Below, in pieces: positions 8,626 to 14,832 of a stretch of 64,000 nucleotides of DNA. The DNA is from Gemmatirosa kalamazoonensis (GTDB lineage: Bacteria > Gemmatimonadota > Gemmatimonadetes > Gemmatimonadales > Gemmatimonadaceae): positions 4,882,220 through 4,946,219 of the forward strand of contig NZ_CP007128.1 in the NCBI RefSeq assembly GCF_000522985.1. Reading direction: 5' to 3'. The translations under genes and the position numbers were made by a program. Each line of letters begins with the position of its first letter. Position 1 is the stretch's first letter. The notes below the pieces were generated by a model that was not told where the DNA came from, ran no database searches, and saw only the letters and a list, made by a program, of their open reading frames with translations.

Positions 8626-9459
8626 CTACTTCTTCGCGCTGTCCGGCGCCGGCGCCGCGGCCGGCGCGGCCGGCCCCTTCGCGCGCACCGAGTCAACGAC
8701 GGCCTTGATCGCGTCGTAGGGCTGCGCGCCGGCGAGCATCCGATCGCCGATGATGAACGTCGGCGTCTGCGCCACCTTCTGGCGCATCGCCTCCTCGGTG
8801 TTCGCCGCGATCGTGTTCAGGTGCTGCCGCCCGTCGTAGCACGCGTTGAACGCGGCCTGGTCGAGCCCCAGCTCCTTCACGTACCGGTCGAACACGGGCC
8901 GCGGGTCCCGCCCGGGCGAGTACATCGCGCTCCAGTCGGCCTGACCGCCGAACAGCTTGTCGTGCATCTCCCAGAACTTGTTCTGGTCGGCCGCGCACTC
9001 CGCGGCGAGCGCCGCGGCGATCGTGTTCTGGTGCGCCTGCGTCACCTGGAACGGGAAGATGCGGAAGCGCACCTGCCCCGTCTTGATGAGCCGCTCGCGC
9101 ACGTCCGGCTCGGTGACCGTGGCGAACTGCCCACAGCCCGGACACTCGAAGTCGGCGAACTCCACGATCTCCACCGGCGCGGCGGGCGACCCGAGGGTGT
9201 GCCCTTGCGCCTTGATCCCGACCGCCGCCTTCGGGTCGATCGTCATCACGCTCGCCGCCTTCGTGCGGTTCATCGCCCAGCTGATCGCGCCGGCGCCGAG
9301 CACGAGCACCACCAGCAGCGCGACGTAGAACGGGCGGCGGGAGCCGCCGGCGCGCGCGCCGCGCACTACGTTCGGCGCCGGCGGTCGTCCTCCCCGTCCG
9401 GCGGTCCCCCCCCCTCCTCCCCGTCCTCCGCGTCCGGCGTCCACTCGGTCCTTTCCCAT
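8626..9459 (-). CDS. DsbA/BdbD-like membrane-anchored thioredoxin-fold protein
   Basis: A thiol-disulfide oxidoreductase of the DsbA-like (thioredoxin_4) group acting outside the cytoplasm. After a Gly/Arg-rich N-terminus comes one membrane anchor (FYVALLVVLVLGAGAISWAM, about residues 44-63), then the domain start HTLGSPAAPVEIVEFADFECPGCGQF with the CPGC active site, and a late cis-Pro loop (KVAQTPTFIIGDRML). The C-terminus is Ala/Pro-rich. The ATG at 9459 overlaps the upstream gene by 94 bases; an alternative GTG at 9366 overlaps that gene's TAG stop by one base and would start just before the membrane anchor, which would be equally sensible. Confidence 0.85.
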   Translation of the reverse strand: MGKDRVDAGRGGRGGGGGTAGRGGRPPAPNVVRGARAGGSRRPFYVALLVVLVLGAGAISWAMNRTKAASVMTIDPKAAVGIKAQGHTLGSPAAPVEIVEFADFECPGCGQFATVTEPDVRERLIKTGQVRFRIFPFQVTQAHQNTIAAALAAECAADQNKFWEMHDKLFGGQADWSAMYSPGRDPRPVFDRYVKELGLDQAAFNACYDGRQHLNTIAANTEEAMRQKVAQTPTFIIGDRMLAGAQPYDAIKAVVDSVRAKGPAAPAAAPAPDSAKK

Positions 9460-9713
9460 GTGCTGTCCCGGGTCTCGATGGCCTCACGCACGATCCGGCG
9501 GCTGTCCGCCACTTCCGGCGTATCGTACGTCGCGCGCACCTCGTAATGGAATAGCTCGCTCCGCACGTCGCCGATGAGCTTCATGAGCTCGTGGGCGTGA
9601 CGCAGCAACAGACCTCGCGCGTGGAGCTGCTGGATGCGCTCGGCGAGCGCCACGAGCAGCGCCTCGAGGTTGCGCGAGCGGCCCTCGTCGTAGGTCTGGT
9701 CCGGCTCCGACAT
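9366..9713 (-). CDS. Hypothetical protein, 115 residues
   Basis: Unknown protein starting at the ATG at 9713 (MSEPDQTYDEGRSRNL). The central part (EALLVALAERIQQLHARGLLLRHAHELMKLIGDVRSELFHYEV) is predicted helical and amphipathic, possibly a coiled coil. The C-terminus is acidic and Gly/Pro-rich, then ends RRRRT. It precedes the DsbA-like gene and overlaps it, which suggests one transcript. No membrane segment is seen. Confidence 0.6.
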   Translation of the reverse strand: MSEPDQTYDEGRSRNLEALLVALAERIQQLHARGLLLRHAHELMKLIGDVRSELFHYEVRATYDTPEVADSRRIVREAIETRDSTWERTEWTPDAEDGEEGGGPPDGEDDRRRRT

Positions 9714-9749
9714 GCGACTCCTCGTGCGGAATGAACCCCGAAAAACTAT

Positions 9750-9860
9750 CGACGACGATCGTGAACGGCGACCTGACGACGGCGACCAGACGACCGGCGA
9801 CCGGTCGCCGTTTCTTGGCCGCGGTGCACGGTCGCCGTCGACCGGTCGCAGTTGGAGGGC
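9750..9860. repeat. CGGCGACC-word inverted array
   Basis: In the divergent gap between two genes, the word CGGCGACC and its complement GGTCGCCG recur several times, including the perfect 14-nt palindrome at 9796-9809. The same word builds the hairpins at 14371-14438 and 40816-40906. No clear -10/-35 pair is seen here. Confidence 0.7.
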
Positions 9861-9930
9861 CAACCCGCGGCGCGGAGCATGCCGAAGCGAGTCGGCACTA
9901 GATTGACGACGAACTCACGCTCAAGCACTC

Positions 9931-10812
9931 GTGCGCGCCGATCACCTCCGCATACCCGTCGGTCCCGGCTCCGTTCACGTGGAGCGCTCCGGGCACGGCG
10001 GCACCCCGATCGTCCTCCTGCACGGCTTCGGCACGTCGAGCTTCCTGTGGCGAAACGTCGCGCCGGGGCTCGCGCTCGCTCGGCACTCCGCGTTCGCCAT
10101 CGACCTCCTCGGCTACGGCGAGTCCGACCGGCCGGTCGAGGCCGACTTCGGCGTCGCCGCCCAGTCGGAATACCTCGATCGCGCGCTCACCGCGCTGCGC
10201 ATCGCGAAGGCGATCGTCGTCGGTGTCGACGTCGGCGGCGGGGTGGCGCTCCGGCTCGCGACGACGCGCCCCGACCGGGTGAGCGGGCTCGTGCTCGTGA
10301 ACACCGTCGCGTTCGACGAGCTGCCGGGGCGCGACGTGCGCACGCTGCAGCACAACACGGCGCGGTTCGCGTTCCGCGTCGCGAAGGGCATGTTCGCCGC
10401 GGCGTCGCTGCTCGCGCCGATCCTCCGCGGCTCGGTGGCGGATCCCGAGGCCATGCCGGATCGGCTGGTCGCCCGCTACCTCGCGCCGTTCGTCGGGCGC
10501 GACGGTGTGCCGCACCTGCTCGATCTTGCGCGCTCGTTGCGGGTAGAAGAGGTGGAGGAGCTGGACCTCGGCACCATCGCCGTGCCGACGCTCGTGGTCT
10601 GGGGTGAGGCCGATCCGTGGATCGACCGGAACATCCCGACCCGGCTCGTGCACGCGATCCCGAGCCTGCGCCTCGTACGGCTGCCGCGCGTCGGCCGACT
10701 CGTGCCGGAGGAGGCGCCCGAGGAGCTCACTCGACTCATCCTCGAGCACGTGCCGACGCTGGCGTCGCCGGCCGATGCACCGCTCCCGATGGCGCAGCTG
10801 CCCGGCGTGTGA
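9931..10812 (+). CDS. Alpha/beta hydrolase with altered catalytic residues
   Basis: A 293-residue alpha/beta-hydrolase fold protein starting at GTG. The oxyanion-hole motif HGFGTSSFLW (about 31-40) is intact. The nucleophile elbow reads GVDVGGG with Asp100 instead of the common Ser, as in haloalkane dehalogenases and epoxide hydrolases. An acid candidate is Asp228 (WGEADPWI). The position of the catalytic His, normally GH before the VPEEAPEE segment, reads VGRLVPEE, so an Arg (256) replaces it. Without that His a classical ester, halide or epoxide hydrolysis cycle is doubtful. It stands alone between two hypothetical genes, so context gives no substrate. Confidence 0.8.
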   Translation: MRADHLRIPVGPGSVHVERSGHGGTPIVLLHGFGTSSFLWRNVAPGLALARHSAFAIDLLGYGESDRPVEADFGVAAQSEYLDRALTALRIAKAIVVGVDVGGGVALRLATTRPDRVSGLVLVNTVAFDELPGRDVRTLQHNTARFAFRVAKGMFAAASLLAPILRGSVADPEAMPDRLVARYLAPFVGRDGVPHLLDLARSLRVEEVEELDLGTIAVPTLVVWGEADPWIDRNIPTRLVHAIPSLRLVRLPRVGRLVPEEAPEELTRLILEHVPTLASPADAPLPMAQLPGV

Positions 10813-10931
10813 TGCGTGCGGGCCGGCAACTTGCGCTTCTCGTCCGCGGCGAGAACCCCCGCGACTAGGATCGAGAGGCTCATCTGATTATCTTCGTACA
10901 TCTATTAGCGACGCACCGACTCTGAGCTTAC

Positions 10932-11216
10932 ATGGCCAACAAGAAGACTCACGGCAATAACAACCGCGGACGACGGGATGCTGTCGCGACCCCGACGCCC
11001 TACGAGGAAGCCCGCGACGAGCTGTTCCAGCACGTGATGCAGTGTGGCGTCATCGGCGCCGAGCCCGACGACCAGCGCGAGTGGTTCGACGCCACCGTCG
11101 CCTACCTGACGGATCGGTACCCCGAGCTGACGCCGGCCCAGATGCAGGAGCTCCGCACGCTCGGCGAGCGGTTCGCTCAGCCGCCGAAGCGGCAGACGGC
11201 CGGCTCCGCCGCCTGA
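10932..11216 (+). CDS. Hypothetical protein, 94 residues
   Basis: Unknown soluble protein. The N-terminus is Asn/Lys/Arg-rich (MANKKTHGNNNRGRRD), followed by a helical domain with EEARDELFQHVMQCGVIGA and EWFDATVAYLTDRYPELTPAQMQELRTLGERF. The latter half looks like a compact three-helix unit. It is followed by a good intrinsic terminator. The upstream gap (10813-10931) is more AT-rich than usual for this region and probably holds its promoter, but I cannot fix the boxes. Confidence 0.65.
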   Translation: MANKKTHGNNNRGRRDAVATPTPYEEARDELFQHVMQCGVIGAEPDDQREWFDATVAYLTDRYPELTPAQMQELRTLGERFAQPPKRQTAGSAA

Positions 11217-11244
11217 TGCGGCCGATTCAGTAGCAGCGCCCTCA

Positions 11245-11267
11245 CGCCCCGCCACCGCGGGGCGTTT
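11245..11267 (+). terminator. Intrinsic terminator
   Basis: Perfect 8-bp GC stem CGCCCCGC/GCGGGGCG with a four-base loop (CACC), followed by TTTGTG. It lies 29 bases after the stop of the 94-residue gene and just before the converging gene at 11283. Confidence 0.85.
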
Positions 11268-11282
11268 GTGTCTCGAGGCGCG

Positions 11283-11765
11283 TCAGCGCCGCTGGCGGCG
11301 GGCGCTCCGCAGCGCCACGCCGACGCGCGCGCCTCCGCCGACGCCCGCCTCGACGGCTGCCGCCATCCCGTGCCGCGGCGGCCCCTCCACGCCGAGCAGC
11401 GCGACGACGAGCGCGCGCACCGGTCCGCCGGGCGCGTGCCGCAGCGCCAGCCCGCCGCCCGCATACACGCCGTGGCGCGTCTGCCGGTACGGATCGAGGT
11501 GGAAGCGGCCAACGCCCTCCAGCCGCTGGACGCCGACGAGCGCTCCGCCCGGCCGGCGCTCGAAACCCGCCCCCGCGACGACTGCGAGGCGCGTGTACGT
11601 GCCGGCGTCGAGCGCGATTCCCACACCGGCCTGCGCCCCCGCCGTCCGCGCGGCGAACCCGTCGATCCGGATCTCCGTCGTCGTGCGGCGGTCGCCGGTG
11701 GACGGCTGGGCCCCGGCGCGAGCGGCGAGGAGGACGAGCGCGACCAGGACGTGCCCGTGCTTCAC
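11283..11765 (-). CDS. Secreted or outer-membrane hypothetical protein
   Basis: A 160-residue protein with a clear signal peptide (MKHGHVLVALVLLAARAGAQ, cleavage after AGA). The mature part alternates hydrophobic and Gly-rich short strands (GVGIALDAGTYTRLAVVAGAGFE, GVYAGGGLALRH, ALVVALLGVEG), as in small beta-barrels or YfaZ-like outer-membrane proteins, and ends in a basic tail RSARRQRR that is untypical for a barrel. The GTG start at 11765 overlaps the stop of the phosphatidyltransferase gene by four bases (GTGA), so the two are translationally coupled. Function unknown. Confidence 0.65.
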   Translation of the reverse strand: MKHGHVLVALVLLAARAGAQPSTGDRRTTTEIRIDGFAARTAGAQAGVGIALDAGTYTRLAVVAGAGFERRPGGALVGVQRLEGVGRFHLDPYRQTRHGVYAGGGLALRHAPGGPVRALVVALLGVEGPPRHGMAAAVEAGVGGGARVGVALRSARRQRR

Positions 11766-12331
11766 GGCTTCAACGTGCGGTCGCGCTCGCGCCACAGCGC
11801 CATGGTGTAGTCCACCGTCGCCGCGACCGACGTCACGCCCACGGCGGCGACGAGCGGCGTCACGGCGGCCGGTCGCAGGATCGCCGCGAGCAGCGTCCCG
11901 AGTTGCAGCGCGGTCACGCCCTTGCCGAGCGGTCGCGCCCGGAACGTGATCGGCCGCAGCCACTTCACGATGCGCGCGACGATGAAGCCGATCGCCGTCA
12001 TGATGTCGCGAAACAGCAGCACCACGCACTCGATCGGCCCGATCCGTCCGCCGGCGACGAGCGTGGCGGTGGCCGCGAACACGAACGCGCGGTCGCCGAT
12101 CGGGTCGAGCAGCGCGCCCCACCGGCTCACCGCGTTCCGGCGCCGCGCGAGCCACCCGTCGAGGAAGTCGCTGAGCGACGCGGCGGCGAGCAGCGCGACG
12201 CGGGCGTTCGTCTCGGTGGTCGCGAGAAACACCGCCGCGAGCCCGACCCGCGACATCGACACGGCGTTGGGCAGCGTCCACAGCGCCGAGGCGCGGGACG
12301 CCGGCGTGAGCGAGGAAACACCGCGCGACAT
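11762..12331 (-). CDS. CDP-alcohol phosphatidyltransferase family protein
   Basis: An integral membrane enzyme that transfers a phosphatidyl group from CDP-diacylglycerol to an alcohol (phosphatidylglycerophosphate synthase-type or related). The 189-residue protein carries the full family signature DG-x2-AR-x8-G-x3-D-x3-D as LDGWLARRRNAVSRWGALLD plus the final PIGD. The rest consists of four or five hydrophobic helices. The exact acceptor (glycerol-3-phosphate, inositol, serine) cannot be read from the motif. It is co-transcribed with a secreted protein through a four-base overlap. Confidence 0.88.
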   Translation of the reverse strand: MSRGVSSLTPASRASALWTLPNAVSMSRVGLAAVFLATTETNARVALLAAASLSDFLDGWLARRRNAVSRWGALLDPIGDRAFVFAATATLVAGGRIGPIECVVLLFRDIMTAIGFIVARIVKWLRPITFRARPLGKGVTALQLGTLLAAILRPAAVTPLVAAVGVTSVAATVDYTMALWRERDRTLKP

Positions 12332-12344
12332 GGGAGCAACCTAA

Positions 12345-12392
12345 CGAGCGAGGGCAGGAGGACACGAGGGCAGGAGGGCAGGAGCCCTGGCA
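12345..12392. repeat. GAGGGCAGGA short direct repeats
   Basis: Three close copies of GAGGGCAGGAG, plus GAGCCCTGGC, lie in the gap between the divergent phosphatidyltransferase and SpeD-like genes. The gap begins with ACCTAAC (12338), a one-base variant of the GCCTAAC word. No canonical promoter is visible; the repeats may overlap control sites. Confidence 0.5.
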
Positions 12393-12418
12393 TCTCGCCT
12401 GCGTTCCGTCGCCGGCAC

Positions 12419-12817
12419 ATGCCCTCATCCGTTGCGCGGCGGCCGCTCTCCGGCGAGTCTTGCCTCACCGTGCTCACCGCGCCGTTCCTCCACACCATCG
12501 CCGATTTCGGTCACGTGCCGGAGGCGCAGCTGCGCGATACGGCGCTCGTCACCGGGTTGCTGATCGCCGCCGCGAGCGCCGCCGGGTTCACGGCGCACAC
12601 GACGCCCGTCGTGCGCGCGCTCCCCGGCGACGGCGTCGTGGGGCTGTTCGCGCTCGAGGGGTGCCACATGGCCGTGCACACGTTTCCCGAGCGCGGCGTG
12701 CTGCTGCTCGACGTCCTCGCGCCGGCGGCGTTCCGCGACGTGCAGAAGGCGGTCGACGTGTTCGTGCGGCGCGTCGGCACGAGCACGGTGCGCACGGCTC
12801 AACACCCGCGAGGCTGA
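12419..12817 (+). CDS. S-adenosylmethionine decarboxylase (SpeD)-like protein, altered active site
   Basis: A 132-residue homologue of prokaryotic SpeD, the pyruvoyl enzyme that makes decarboxylated SAM for spermidine. The match runs through AAASAAGFTAH and ALEGCHMAVHTFPERGVLLLDV, which aligns with the ESHxxIHTWPE processing motif of SpeD. The self-cleavage serine is a cysteine here (GCH, Cys82), the processing His87 is kept, and the catalytic cysteine of the DLFTCG segment is absent (DVLAPA). It may be a non-processing paralogue or an enzyme with a different substrate. It is followed immediately by a membrane protein gene. The agmatine pathway at 49315-51450 would supply putrescine. Confidence 0.75.
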   Translation: MPSSVARRPLSGESCLTVLTAPFLHTIADFGHVPEAQLRDTALVTGLLIAAASAAGFTAHTTPVVRALPGDGVVGLFALEGCHMAVHTFPERGVLLLDVLAPAAFRDVQKAVDVFVRRVGTSTVRTAQHPRG

Positions 12818-12818
12818 C

Positions 12819-14369
12819 GTGCGCCTCCCCGCTCTGCCGACGCTGCTGTTCGTCGCCGGCACGGTGCTCCTCCTCCTCTGGAACATCGTGTACGCCGGAC
12901 GCATCGCGCAGCTCCGCCGCGCGCCGCGTCCGCTCGCGACGCTCAGCGCGCTGTGCGGCTTCCTCGTCGCGCCGGCGCTCGTCGCGCGCCTCGCCAGCTC
13001 CACGGTGCTCGGCGGACACGCCGTCGCCGCCGTCGCGTGGCTGTGGCCACTCACGACCCTCATGTTCGTCGCGCAGGCCGCGTACGCCACGCTGCGGCGC
13101 TACGTCACACCGCTCGTCGGCGTGCCGCTGCTCGCGTACGACGTGCTCGTCGCCGGCGTCGCGCTGACGCAGTGGGTGCTGCGCGTCGGTGGCCCGATGC
13201 CGACACCGCTCGTCGCGCTCACCGCCGCGCAGGCGTCGGTGCTCGGCACGCTCGTGGGACGCGCGGCGCTCGTCGTGCCGTTCATCGTGCCGGTGCCGAT
13301 CATCGTGCCCGCGTATCCGGCGCGCAGCCGCACGCGCCGCGTCGCGCGCGCGGCCCTCGCCGCGGCGGCCGCGTTCACCGCGGGGGTCACGCTGCTCGAG
13401 CTGCCGCGCGGGTTCGGTGTCGTCGGCAGCTATCTGCCGTACTCGCAGGAGCGGCTCAGCGAGCGCCCGGCCGGCGACTTCATGATCGGCGTGAAGCTGC
13501 TGCCGACGCTCGACGGGCTGCCGCCGGCGCCCGCGGTGCGCGACGCGGTGCCGCTCAGCGACACGCTCGATCTCGACGCGGTGAGCCTCACGCTGCGGCC
13601 GCAGGCGCTCTCGCTCACCGCGCTCGACTCGCTCTCGAAGCTGCTCGAGCCGCTCCGCCGCGACAGCATGGTGATCGTCGTCGCGATCGGCTTCGACGAC
13701 ACCGACCGCGATGCGCTGCGGGACGGGCCGGAGCGCTTCCTCGCGCGCCGCATGAGCGCCGTCGACCGCGTCGCGCGCGCGCTGCGGCCCGACGTGCTGC
13801 TTCCCGCCGAAGCGCCGTACGGCGCCGGCACCGACGCGATCGGCGCGCAGAGTGTCGAGTTCTGGCGCGCGTACTACACCGCGGCCGCGGCGCGCGCGCA
13901 CGCCGTGAATCGGCGCATCCGCGTCGCGCTCGCCGCGTCACGCTACGACGCGGCGGACAGCGCGCTGTTCGCGTGGGCGTCGACGCGCGGATCGCCGGTG
14001 GACGTGTTGGGGTTCTTCGTGCGTCCGTCGTTCAGCGGGGGCGCGGGCGTCGACGCGCGGCTGCGCGCGGCGGACCGATGGATGCGCCTCGACGCCGCGC
14101 GTCCCGACGCGCCGACGCGCCCGAAGCCGCACTGGGTGTTCGACGTGCGCGCGTATCCGATGGCGCACGGCGACGCGAGCCAGGAGCGCACGGTGTGGCA
14201 CACGCTCGCGTGGGCCACCGCGCATCCGCAGGTCGTCGGCGTGATCGTCGCGGAGCCCGACGACTACCTGACGATGAACGGCCTGCGCGCCGCGTCGGGA
14301 CGCTTCCGCCCCGCGGTCACTGCGATGGGACGCGCGGCGCGTGGGCTGCGCGAGACGGTCACGCAGTGA
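12819..14369 (+). CDS. Large membrane protein with extracytoplasmic barrel-like domain, function unknown
   Basis: A 516-residue protein beginning at a GTG one base past the SpeD-like stop. The first 200 residues hold about six hydrophobic helices (LPTLLFVAGTVLLLLWNIVYAG onward). From about 210 the protein is soluble, with alternating strand/helix units (SMVIVVAIGFDD, VEFWRAYYTAAAARAHAVNRRIRVALAASRYD, PVDVLGFFVRPSF, HWVFDVRAYP, VVGVIVAEPDDY) suggestive of a TIM-barrel or glycosidase-like fold. No catalytic motif I recognise is present. Position next to SpeD-like and CDP-alcohol transferase genes hints at envelope metabolism, but that is inference. Confidence 0.65.
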   Translation: MRLPALPTLLFVAGTVLLLLWNIVYAGRIAQLRRAPRPLATLSALCGFLVAPALVARLASSTVLGGHAVAAVAWLWPLTTLMFVAQAAYATLRRYVTPLVGVPLLAYDVLVAGVALTQWVLRVGGPMPTPLVALTAAQASVLGTLVGRAALVVPFIVPVPIIVPAYPARSRTRRVARAALAAAAAFTAGVTLLELPRGFGVVGSYLPYSQERLSERPAGDFMIGVKLLPTLDGLPPAPAVRDAVPLSDTLDLDAVSLTLRPQALSLTALDSLSKLLEPLRRDSMVIVVAIGFDDTDRDALRDGPERFLARRMSAVDRVARALRPDVLLPAEAPYGAGTDAIGAQSVEFWRAYYTAAAARAHAVNRRIRVALAASRYDAADSALFAWASTRGSPVDVLGFFVRPSFSGGAGVDARLRAADRWMRLDAARPDAPTRPKPHWVFDVRAYPMAHGDASQERTVWHTLAWATAHPQVVGVIVAEPDDYLTMNGLRAASGRFRPAVTAMGRAARGLRETVTQ

Positions 14370-14370
14370 T

Positions 14371-14438
14371 GGCGACCTGCCGACGGCGACGCTTCACCGG
14401 CACCGTCACATGTTCGCCGTCACGAGGATCGCCGTCCG
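14371..14438. repeat. CGGCGAC-word inverted array between converging genes
   Basis: Between the stops of the 516-residue membrane protein and the 113-residue gene, GGCGACC/CGGCGACG words face TCGCCGT words on the other side (14407-14434). It is the same vocabulary as the hairpin at 40816-40906 and probably forms a bidirectional terminator, with no T-tract. Confidence 0.6.
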
Positions 14439-14761
14439 AGCGCTTCGGCAGCGCGCGTGACCCGCACCGCGTACGCCGTTAGGCTCTCGTCGGCACGGCG
14501 GCGCGGCAGCACGAGCGACTCGTCGTCGTGCTGGTCGGTGTCGAGCGAGTTCACCATGCGATCGCCGCCGAGCACGGAGACCGCCGTCTCGAATCGCTCC
14601 ACGGCGCTCAGCACCGCGGCCATGTCGTCGCTCGACTCGCGCTCGTCGACGTCGATGCCGCGATGCCGCAGCTGCGAGGCCGCCACCGAGCTCGCGTGGA
14701 GGCGGTCGGCGTCGCGGTGCGGGTTCAGGTCCTGGTCGCGGTCGTCTGAGGGAGTGCGCAT
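14420..14761 (-). CDS. Hypothetical protein, 113 residues
   Basis: Unknown, polar and charged protein starting at ATG 14761 (MRTPSDDRDQDLNPHRDADR). It contains a helical segment around DDMAAVLSAVERFETAVSVLGGDRMVNSL and ends with AYAVRVTRAAEALGRRSS. No signal peptide or membrane helix. A GTTAGGC word at 14478 is read on the coding strand as CTA-ACG (Leu-Thr), a rare leucine codon. It is downstream of the M16 peptidase gene and probably has no relation to it. Confidence 0.55.
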   Translation of the reverse strand: MRTPSDDRDQDLNPHRDADRLHASSVAASQLRHRGIDVDERESSDDMAAVLSAVERFETAVSVLGGDRMVNSLDTDQHDDESLVLPRRRADESLTAYAVRVTRAAEALGRRSS

Positions 14762-14832
14762 GGGCAGGGTCGCGGTTGTGAGGTCCTCGGCGTGATCCGT
14801 CGCACCTCTACTGCGGAACTCGGGCCAGCCCG

